From Euborellia annulipes (taxonomy: Eukaryota > Arthropoda > Insecta > Dermaptera > Anisolabididae), in contig JAKCPI010011566.1 of the NCBI GenBank assembly GCA_023213315.1, positions 1 to 64,000 of the forward strand: a stretch of DNA of 64,000 nt, written 5' to 3'. The first letter of the stretch is position 1, and each line of letters begins with the position of its first letter. A program made the translations under genes and the position numbers. Shown here one piece after another: positions 55,860 through 64,000 of this stretch. Below the pieces are notes generated by a model that was not told the origin of the DNA, ran no database searches, and saw nothing but the letters and a program-made list of their open reading frames with translations.

Positions 55860-56400
55860 TCACTAAATTTTACAGCTTACTATTAAATATTTGAAGTGAT
55901 GGATTTCCAAATATTTCGGAGGTCTTATGGCACTCGTTTTTCACGCATGCTGCGTGAAATTTGAACCTATCATATAAATCCCTATTCCCCCTGTTTATTT
56001 TCCCGATGTATTTTTGTGCATGAAGACACACACCTTAAACCCAACTAGCTTCTGGCCGTAGTCCTCTACCGGCACCCGGTGAAGTTACATTATTTCCTAT
56101 CTCTAATTCCTCCTCCTGCGTTCATTTCTAGCTAGTGTACTAATCCTTATTTCTGGTTCCCAGGTTCTTTAATCCAATCCTATGCTAGGGAGGATGTCCT
56201 AGTTTGAGGAGGGACTCCCTCAGCACCGGCGTGTAGCCTACTCCTTTCCAAGAATGCATCACTGAGGGGAGCCTTCTTTAAGTCCGTTTCACAGGAGGGA
56301 ATGTCACAGCAACCTTCTTCTCCTCGTAGAGTTGCCTGGGGGACATTGTGGTGAGATACAATATTCCAATTCAGTGCTTGCTTGAGGATTTGTTTTACAT
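55860..56400. other. ABCG intron segment with moderately GC-rich unknown sequence
   Basis: Between 55900 and 56390 composition is more balanced (CCGGCACCCGGTGAAGTTAC, CAGCACCGGCGTGTAGCC). No open frame of note and no splice pair. Possibly an old retroelement 3' region. Confidence 0.3.
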
Positions 56401-56424
56401 TAAATAAATAATTTTATTTAATGA

Positions 56425-56495
56425 AAAAATCCCGCACGTCCAGGAATTGAACAGGGATGTTCTTTGTCCACTACACCAGAGAGCCCCCGTACAAT
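56425..56495 (-). mobile_element. tRNA-like SINE fragment
   Basis: On the - strand: CTCTCTGGTGTAGTGGACAA (A-box-like) and CTGTTCAATTCCTGG (degraded B box). No acceptor stem pairing, so not a functional tRNA. Confidence 0.45.
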
Positions 56496-57226
56496 TGAAT
56501 AAAACCAAGTCGCTTGTTCGATAATTATTTTTCAATTGTATGGGGCATGCGTGGTGAGAGAGAAGAAGTGCCATAAAGTCACCGAAATATTTGAAAATAA
56601 ATCACCTCAAATAATTAATAAAATCAGCTGAAAATTTGAGAATCTTCTCTTTTTTTCTATTTATTTAAATAATAATAAAAAAAAAACAATTATTAAACTT
56701 ATGGAAGAAATTAAAATGTTATGTTATTATTATAATCAATGGCCTGGAGTTCTGCCACCCGGGGCAGAAGTCGAAACCCTTGATAACATTTTTTAGAACA
56801 AGAAAACTGCAGATATTTAAAATTTTACAACAAAATTTAATTGCGAAAACATGTTTTGAATTCTATTAATTCTAAAAACACGAACAAGCAGAAATCATAG
56901 CTATCTTCAAATGAGTCGTTAACACCTGGTGCTTCCATTTGTTGATGTTAAATTTTAACGTCTGTTTTTAGAGAATAGACCTGACGGAGTATCAAATTTA
57001 AAATTGTTGAGATAACCAGTCGGATATAATTTCTGATATTTAATAAATTTTTTTTTATTCACCGGTTTTTTTGAAATTATTTATTTTTAAACTATCTGAT
57101 CTAAATTTTTAGGCAAAACTTTTTATAAATTAAGATTAATTCCCGGTATGTAAGCAAAGATTATCCTAATACATAAATACAATATTAATTTATTAAATAA
57201 AATAATAATAAAATTGGTAAAATTAC

Positions 57227-57372
57227 GTGGTAGGTTCATCCAAGAAGATGACAGGCGGATTGCTGATTAATTCTAATGCGATTGCTAGTCTCTTTTTCTG
57301 GCCCCCTGAAAGCTGTTTGCACATTGTATTTTTCGTTTCGATCAATCCGAGGGTTTCTAGAAGTTCATCAAT
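57227..57372 (-). CDS. ABCG transporter, ATPase exon with signature motif and Walker B
   Basis: 146 bases: [20 protein letters not shown], then [20 protein letters not shown] (ABC signature LSGGQ) and VIFLDEPTT (Walker B). Acceptor TTGCTTGCAG, phase 0. Donor GTAATT, phase 2. The preceding exons with the Walker A loop are not found up to 64000 and presumably lie beyond the window. Confidence 0.95.
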
Positions 57373-57904
57373 CTGCAAGCAAACAAGCAACACTTTTGTT
57401 GGTTATTTACATTTAATATATATAATTAATTATTATGAAACGATGTCAGAGGGAGGCAATAAATAATGCTAGTATATTTTATTTTAATCTGGATTCACGG
57501 AAAAACTATCATCTCTAGTTCCAACTAGACATCAACTAGCGCTAGGCGATAACTCAGGTTATATTACTGAATCAAACCAGGGCCCTTCATAAGATATTGG
57601 AACGTCATGAAACGACAAGTCGAATTGAGAACAAAATAAATAAATAAGCTAATAAGCCAACATACAAACAAACTCACACAATAAGTATAAAAGATAATAT
57701 ACTGCAGATAAATATATATATATATATATGTTTATATATATAAATTAAGTAAAAAAAAAATTTTGCCACCCCCCAAAAAAAAAACCTGAAATAACGTCCC
57801 TGAATAAATATGAAAAAAAAAAACGGTACTGTCCCATTCAAATAGTGGTTTATTTTAGATTCTTTTAGATAATAATAATAGAAAAAATGTTAATAAATAC
57901 ACTA

Positions 57905-57960
57905 AAATACAACGTTTCGGCTACTAATTCTGAAACCATCATCAAATAGGTGCGTTCACT
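57905..57960 (-). ncRNA. Degenerate hammerhead-like motif
   Basis: On the - strand: TTGATGATGGTTTC, stem-loop, GCCGAAACGTTGTA. The C3 of the core is T, so activity is unlikely. No inverted partner seen nearby. Confidence 0.35.
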
Positions 57961-58084
57961 AGTAGCAATGAACACTAACCCTCAGTTGGTAGTTATTTTA
58001 TTGAATTTATTAATAACATTTTTTTATTTACTTAAAATAAAGAATCAAAAAATGTTTTATTAACAATAATCATGAAAGTCTAAA

Positions 58085-58512
58085 GGCCGGTTGCTTAACT
58101 TCTAATCAACTATCCGACCGATAGCAAAGGATCGAAATAGTAAACTTTAAACTTTGAGTTAAAAAGAAATGCGTTTTTTTTACATATAACTATAAGAGGT
58201 ATTAGGAAAGTTTTGATCTTCATAAAAATTATTAAAAATTAAAATAATTAATTAAAGCTAATTAATTTTTTAACAAAAATTTAAAAATGTCCAAAAAAAT
58301 AAATAATTTCATCTCTTAGTTAAACTTTATACCGAACTTTGGGTTTTAGATAACTATGATCTGAACTCTTATGATTAACTTAACTAGATGTGAAAAGACT
58401 AGAAAGTCATAGTCAATTAGCTTATCCGAGCTAGTAATAATAATAGTAGTAGTAGTAGTAGCTAGTAATAATATCCGATAACTAGTTAATTATATGTGAA
58501 GCAACCGGCCCT
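58085..58512. mobile_element. Inverted-repeat element with GGCCGGTTGCTT ends
   Basis: Left end GGCCGGTTGCTTAACTTCTA, right end complement TAGGGCCGGTTGCTTCAC, about 430 bp, hAT-like ends. A right-end fragment of the same family is at about 22375-22408 (GTGAAGCAACCGGCCCTAA). No exact target duplication found. Confidence 0.55.
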
Positions 58513-58559
58513 AAATCAATTAATAAAATTCGTATATCATAAGTAATTTGTTATATCTA

Positions 58560-58960
58560 GGAACCAACCGAATATTCGGTTTCGGTTACGGTTTAGGCCA
58601 AAAATCCTGGTTTCGGCCAAAAAGTAGCCGAAAACTGAGTTTGAAAAGATGGGATGAGACTCGCATGCAAAAAAAAAAGGTTAAATGATTTGCACTTAAG
58701 GAAGGAAAAAATTTTGCGCAAAGCGGAAAAGGTGCGGAAAAAAATTTAGTCTCCCTAAAAAAAGGTAAAATGATTTTCATGGTAGGGGAAAAAAATGTTA
58801 AGGAGGGCGGAAAAAATTTCAAAAAAAAAAAAGGTAAAATGATATGAATTTTTTATAGGAAATACAAGTTTGGTTCGGTTTCGGCCGAAACTAAGATTGA
58901 GGCCGAAATTCGGTTTCGGCTGAAAATCTTGTTTCAGTCGGACCATAGTAACATCCCATA
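58560..58960. mobile_element. MITE-like element with TTCGGTTTCGG-rich ends
   Basis: Both sides are built of CGGTTTCGG and CCGAAAC words (GAATATTCGGTTTCGGTTAC at the left, GGTTCGGTTTCGGCCGAAAC at the right). The core has TTTGAAAAGATGGGATGAGA, then an A-run and GGTTAAATGATTTGCAC, the same module as in the 24.3-kb element. Confidence 0.5.
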
Positions 58961-58969
58961 TATTTGTCA

Positions 58970-60160
58970 ATAAAGGGCATCCAGGGAAGAAATGTTGAAG
59001 AGGATTAATTTTCAAAAAGGATTTTGCAAGGCTGAATAAAAAAATCACAATATGAATAAAATTAATTTTGCCATAAAATTTGGGGAAAAAATTTCAGGAA
59101 ATTCAGAATAGATGAAGGTCAAATTTTGTACGATTTGACGTGGATTGAATATATCATTATTAATAATTATTAATAATAAGACATTCCAAGTCAAAATAGA
59201 TTCATAAGGTAATAATTATAAATATTACCTTATGCATCTATTTAAATAAATAACTAATCAATTTCAAATATTCTTAATTAAAAAACAAAAAAAAAAGAAG
59301 TTTGATCGTCTGAATCCCCTCCCTTCCCTCCTAATGAATCAGCTCCTGATAATAGAGGGGTCGGTCATTTACGTATTAGGTAATTAAATTTTTGGCTGTT
59401 TTAAATCCCCCTTCTACCACTTGTCAGAAATAAGCAAATCGTTAACCCCGCCTTTATTGATTACGTAAATATTTCGTTAAAAAAAAAATCGTTCGACCTT
59501 TTTTTTTGCCTTTTTTTTAGGGAATATTTTTGCGTGATTTGGCCTGTTGACGTAATCAGCTCATTAATCCCTTCTCTATGTCTTATCAGCAAAAGTAAGA
59601 AAATGTGGTGCCCCTCCCCCTAAGCTGCTTACCTAATACATATAGCCTCTAGGTTAGATCTGCATGTATTTAAGAATCAATTTTATCTATCGTGACCCAA
59701 TCATCTTTTTGTCATTTTCCTCAGCGAACAATTATCATTCATATTTAAAAAAAAAAAACTACAATGTTAAATATGTTAAAAACAAATGTATATTATTAAC
59801 TTTAAAAAATTTAATTGCAAACAAAATTTAAAGAGAAAAAAATATATATATATATATTCAAAATGTTTTTTTCTTGTTAATTAAAAAAGAATCCTTGAAA
59901 TTTTGAGTTGTTTTGCTATTCTAATTATTTTTTTGTTTTGTCTATACATACAAATATATAGCTTTTTCGTCATCAATTAACGAAACGCCAATATATATAT
60001 ATATATTTGAATAATTAAATATATATTATTATATGTAAATAAATTAGTTAAAGGGCTTATATAAGTAATTGAAATATTTAATTATTTAAAAAAAAGCAAT
60101 TGTGCCTATTTACGTAGTCAGAAATATTTTTTAAGCGGGGTTAAACGGACATTTTTTTTA
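58970..60160. other. AT-rich sequence, no gene seen
   Basis: Only short AT arrays (59844, 59991) and a TE-like A/T-run with CGTTCGACC (about 59490). The expected upstream ABCG exons were looked for here on the - strand and not found. Confidence 0.35.
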
Positions 60161-60179
60161 TTTTTGTTTAAGGTCTTTT

Positions 60180-60315
60180 TCCGCATGTGAGGTCATTTAA
60201 ACTCCGCACCTATTTATTTCAATTGATTGATGGCCAATCTAATTGAAATAAATTTTTATCGCTTCAGAAACGAACTCTTGATAACCAGCACTACTGCCCA
60301 CGGGTAATAATTGCC
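60180..60315 (-). mobile_element. SINE copy, degraded (reverse)
   Basis: Body AATTAGATTGGCCATCAATC and a GCGGAGTTTAAATGACCTC tail on the - strand match the 6059/17346 SINE family. The B box is mutated (GAGTTCGTTTCTG). Confidence 0.6.
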
Positions 60316-60649
60316 TCTTCAAGAATAATTTTGAAGAATATTAACACCGTCTTGAACAAAATTCATAAATCAACTATTTTTTGATGCTCTTTAAAAAAGT
60401 ATATCAGTGAAATTTAAGAAAAACAGCCCGAAGTTTTTAAAAATATTTTATTTTGCGGCAGTAAAAATCAAAATTTTTGAACCCGCCAATTTTTTTATGT
60501 ACCTATCTTATTATAGAAAGATTTAAAAGTAATTTAATGAGATCGCACTTAGAGGTGGAAGCATCTCAACAGGAGGCAAAATTTCATTTTTATTTGTGAT
60601 TTATTTATCTGTTATAAAAAAAAAATAAATAAAATCAATGTTTAAAATC

Positions 60650-61016
60650 AAAGTTATGGGAATAATTAAAATAACGAATTTTTTAAAATTATTTAATCTC
60701 TCGACTATCGATTTCGGCACGATGTACCATCATCAGGTCGGCTAAAAATGTGAAAAAAAATTACATTTGTATATTTATAATTGATATATGACAATGTTAA
60801 TGTATAGGGTTTTATAAACGTATTTATATATAAACGTATATATATATATAAAACCCTATACATTAACATTGTGATATATCAATTATAAATATACAAATGT
60901 AATTTTTTTTCACATTTTTAGCCGACCTGATGATGGTACATCGTGCCGAAATCGATAGTCGAGAGATTAAATAATTTTAAAAAATTCGTTATTATTTTAA
61001 TTATTCCCATAACTTC
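60650..61016. mobile_element. Foldback element with hammerhead-like motifs, arms about 165 bp
   Basis: Arms about 60650-60835 and 60855-61016 are almost perfect inverted copies around an AT-rich centre. Each carries, reading inwards to outwards, GCCGAC, CTGATGA, TGGTACATCGTGCC and GAAATCGATA, then GTCGAGAG. The - strand copy is at 60699-60742 and the + strand copy at 60921-60965. Confidence 0.7.
60921..60965 (+). ncRNA. Hammerhead-ribozyme-like motif
   Basis: Stem I CGAC/GTCG, core CTGATGA (60927-60933), one extra U, stem II GGTAC/GTGCC (one G-U pair), GAAA, a tiny stem III ATCGAT and A as the candidate cleavage base (ATA). The same extra nucleotide as in the other families. The identical motif is in the opposite arm on the - strand. 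Confidence 0.45.
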
Positions 61017-61089
61017 AAACAAAATAACGAAAAAATGGAGAAATTCATCAAGAATTTTAAAATCAAAATTTTGAAAAAGCTAGCCTAAT

Positions 61090-61280
61090 GAAGAATTGTA
61101 TAAGAATTTTAGACTTGGATCGGGTAACTCGTGGTTGCCATCCACGTACTCACAAGAAGTGAGCCCCAGAGAAAACATTAAAATAAGTTGACAAAAAAAT
61201 CTGGATTGTAGAGCACAAACCTTCCGTAATAGAAAGTTGTATGATGTGCTGTCACCCAAAATTTTTTACCCCAAATTTTG
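61090..61280. repeat. Remnants of dispersed repeats
   Basis: CGGGTAACTCGTGGTTGCCA (family also at 37.99 and 39.24 kb) followed by an R hairpin fragment (AAATCTGG...CTGTCACCC). Confidence 0.4.
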
Positions 61281-61844
61281 TTTTATTTAAAGAAACAAGA
61301 ATTTATCATCTGTCTCTTATAAAAATCTCTCTGAGACCCCTAAATTTCAAATCTCGAAAAATCAGATGACACAAGGCAACGGACTGCTCTTTTACTTTGA
61401 AATTCATACATAATTATATAATTAATAATCGTCGTTCGTTGGCGCCTGCACATTAACTAGACGTAGAGTCCCAAGGATAAAAAATTTAAATGAAGTAACA
61501 TAAAATTATCGTTAATAGTTGTTGTAGAAAAAAAAAAATTAATTTTATAATAAATTTTTTGCCAAGTTTTCAGAAAAAAAAAAAAAAATTGAATTTAATT
61601 ACGAATTAATTTACCTGGATCTTGTTTATAAAATTTAAATAAAAAAAATAAATCATGAACATTTTAATTTATTATCAGACTTGGAATAAATCTTTGTTAA
61701 AAAATAAACATGTTTTTTTTTATTTAATTATTTTTTTTTTTTAATTTTGACGAAAAATTTGTTGTATTGAATATCTAAAAAATTGTTTAAGATTTATAGC
61801 TGTTTATACTTTAAGTTGATTTATTGTATTAGTATTCCCTCCTT

Positions 61845-62580
61845 TCTGGCGTTTCGGTCCTAATTAGGACCATCTTCAGAACATATGTCTTTATGTGTAA
61901 CAAAGATAACATTTAAACTTAAGCGAAGGAAATTTATTTCATTTGAATTGGCTACCAATCTATATAGGGATGAGGTCTAAATGACCGAAAAAAAACAAAC
62001 TTTTCTTCAATAATCTTAGATTTGTACATATAATAATTGTACCCTGTTATGCATTAGTGTGTCAAGCGCCAAAAAAATTAAATATTGAGTTAGGCACGGA
62101 ATATTGTTTCAAATGCTATAATTAATAGTATTTTTTATGAAATATGTCCTAAAAAAATTTATATTTAATGTTACTTGCACAATTGACAAAAAAACATATA
62201 ATCCAATGTAAACAAAAAACTTTAATGCTAATTTTCTCAAATCTCTGGCGCTTAACACACTAATGCGTAACAGGGTCCAATTAATGCATGGATATTTTAT
62301 AATAATGGAAATATATATAATAGTCGAGACTGCAATCTCATCGAGCTCGGTATGTGGTTACCAAACTGATCTCGATGAGAACAAGTCACGATATATCAAA
62401 ATGCTTTATCGATTATATAGGCCTATAGTTCGATTATTATAAAATATATATGTATAATTATTATATGTATTGAAGGAGTTATAGGAATTGGAGAAAAGTT
62501 GAAATGTTATCTTTGTTACACATAAAGACACCCTTTAAAAAATGCTCTGAAGATGGTCCTAATCAGCATGGAGGTAAAAT
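61845..62580. mobile_element. Foldback element with hammerhead-like motif, interrupted by a MITE and a SINE tail
   Basis: Arms 61847-61915 and about 62507-62578 are inverted copies (GAAGATGGTCCTAAT, TTACACATAAAGAC). The left arm on the - strand gives CTGAAGA, a perfect GGTCCTAATTAGGACC hairpin and GAAACGCC (GTC mutated to GCC). Between the arms lie a SINE 3' fragment (61930-61985) and the 240-bp MITE at 62039-62278, i.e. nested insertions. Confidence 0.6.
62039..62278. mobile_element. Palindromic MITE with 4-bp target duplication (copy 2)
   Basis: Ends GTACCCTGTTATGCATTAG and complement GGACCCTGTTACGCATTAG, flanked by AATT on both sides. Homologous in inverse orientation to 10187-10435 along its whole length (TAGTATTTTTTATGAAATAT, CACAATTGACAA). 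Confidence 0.8.
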
Positions 62581-62984
62581 TAGGCCTAATTTAAATTTTT
62601 ATTGACATATTTTGTTTATTTAATTTTTTCAAGATCTTTTTATGATTTTTCAATTTTGATATTATTATTAATTTATTTATTTTTTGATTGATATAATGGC
62701 GATAGAATTCTTAAGTATTTATATATATTTTTATTAATTTTTTTTAATATATATATATATATATTTTTTTTTTGTGTATATATATCATATATTTTTTTAG
62801 TGCTCTGAAGATGGCTTTAGTCAAAAGGTTGAAATAAATTTATGCCTCAGCACAGTTCTTTTTATTTCAAATTTCGTGAATTTATAAAAACCATTATCAA
62901 CAAGGTTATTTCTGTCCTCATCATACCTCATCTTAATAAAACGAATTAAAAAAAAAATATCACTAGCTGCTCTCTCTCTTTTAA

Positions 62985-63100
62985 CTTTCTCTTACCTTTA
63001 TAATATTAATATATATAATAAGAGAAAGTATTGGTTCCATGTTAAAAATTCGATGCCGAGATTTTGATGGAAATACAAGTTTTGAGGACCACTGAGTCCA
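62985..63100 (-). repeat. Dispersed repeat R, short end fragment
   Basis: ACTTTCTCTTACCTTTATAA, TAAGAGAAAGTATTGGTTCC, GATGCCGAGATTTTGATGG, then truncated at a TE-like G/C-rich junction (GGGACGGATTAAAGGGG). Confidence 0.65.
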
Positions 63101-63329
63101 GGGACGGATTAAAGGGGCGACCCCTCCCCCCTGAGAAAAAACTGTGAAAGTTTTAAAAACTAGTCATCTAAAGAAATTATTATTTTTTGTCTAAAATATA
63201 TTTTTATCATTTATTTTAAACTATCAATTCAAGTCACAAATCACCTTAACGGTGCTAGTATTTAAAAAATTGTCTCCCCCCCCCCCAGAGAGGCCCTCCT
63301 ATAAAATGAATCTTCCAACCAACCGCCTC

Positions 63330-63425
63330 CATCGGGTTCGCATCCCGTCTCATGTGACAAAAATTAAATTGGCTACCAATCAATTTAAATAAATTGGGAC
63401 GTGGTCTAAATGGCATTTCGAGCAA
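63330..63425 (+). mobile_element. SINE 3' portion (forward)
   Basis: B box GGGTTCGCATCCCGTC, AAATTGGCTACCAATCAATT and GGTCTAAATGGC match the 17346 SINE on the opposite strand. The A-box end is missing. Confidence 0.65.
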
Positions 63426-63429
63426 AATA

Positions 63430-64000
63430 TGTTTAATAATAAATTAAAAAAGAGCAGCGATAAGTGGGGTTTAGATGTATTTAGAATTAGCGCGAGCACT
63501 ATATAATAATATAATAAGAGTGGGTGCAAAGCTCGAGGTTAGACGCGACCCGTTATTTTGTTAAAATTTAATTTGCTATTCATAAAGAAAAAAAAAATTA
63601 AAAAAAAAAGCAAGTGATATATATGTGACATTCGTTTTTTCTAAAGAGCAAATTTTTTTTGAGCACGATTTCTTGAGAATTTGTTCAGATATCTTTACTG
63701 ACGCACTTAAGCCATTGTCTGTCAACTGAGTTTTTTTTTTTAATATGTAATTTACATAACGAAATTAACAGGCATAAATAAATCCATTTAGATGTAAATG
63801 TAATGAAATCAGTTCCAGTCAGGAGCTTCGATTGCGTCATTACTTTGGATGTATTTGGTGACATCAATCAAAATTCTTTCTTTACCTTTCATGGAATCGA
63901 GATTTAGATTTTACTATAATTTATAATAAATTATTAATCGCTTTAACAATCAGATTTATTTAGATTAAATTTTTTTTATTGTAGCTGTATGTGTGTAATT
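63430..64000. other. Right edge, no supported gene
   Basis: AT-rich. On the - strand 63798-63880 is open (MKGKERILIDVTKYIQSNDA, ends APDWN and stop) and a GTAAAG donor-like site lies inside, but no acceptor in the right phase was found. Neither an ABCG exon nor another gene can be supported. Confidence 0.25.

Noticed and set aside
63685..63867. Upstream ABCG exon at the right edge
   Set aside because: No Walker A or other ABC motif, and no acceptor in the required phase.

Overview
This is an AT-rich window of animal nuclear genome, most likely arthropod. Its genes are split by introns with GT-AG borders, and the non-coding part is packed with dispersed and nested transposable elements. I cannot name the species. 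Nothing bacterial or viral is present: no operons, CRISPR array or rRNA.

Three protein-coding genes can be reconstructed exon by exon, with matching splice phases. (1) A ZIP-family zinc/iron transporter (SLC39A1-3 type) on the + strand, five coding exons from 21061 to 29538, 355 aa, complete. (2) A pyrroline-5-carboxylate reductase (PYCR type, last step of proline synthesis) on the + strand, six exons from 32120 to 41666, 277 aa, complete. (3) The 3' part of an ABCG half-transporter (ABCG1/ABCG4-like) on the - strand, eight exons from 57372 down to 43792. Its Walker A end is not seen, and one exon carries a 1-nt frameshift in a 10-A run. ZIP and PYCR lie in tandem, and the ABCG gene converges on the PYCR 3' end. 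The genes have no obvious functional link. The extreme left edge holds one exon of an unrecognised + strand gene. A few - strand exon-like segments lie between and inside ZIP and PYCR (30292-30879, 37759-37856).

Left part: a near-complete non-LTR retrotransposon (LINE) with both ORFs open (1036-5523), then a tRNA-derived SINE with perfect target-site duplications. From about 6.7 to 11 kb there is a threefold tandem duplication (about 1.24 kb unit). From 5.5 to 19.2 kb short exon-like modules with good splice borders recur on the - strand. They look like a spliced non-coding transcript or a decayed, repeatedly duplicated small gene.

Middle and right parts: introns and spacers hold hAT-type MITEs (8-bp duplications), Tc1/mariner-type MITEs (TA), a palindromic MITE with 4-bp duplications, and several SINE fragments. 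A very abundant unclassified repeat (called R here, with TAAGAGAAAGTA-like ends) is also spread through them. Several large foldback elements have arms carrying a recurrent hammerhead-ribozyme-like core (CTGANGA, hairpin, GAAAC). These foldbacks, with repeated nesting of one element in another, are the most unusual feature.
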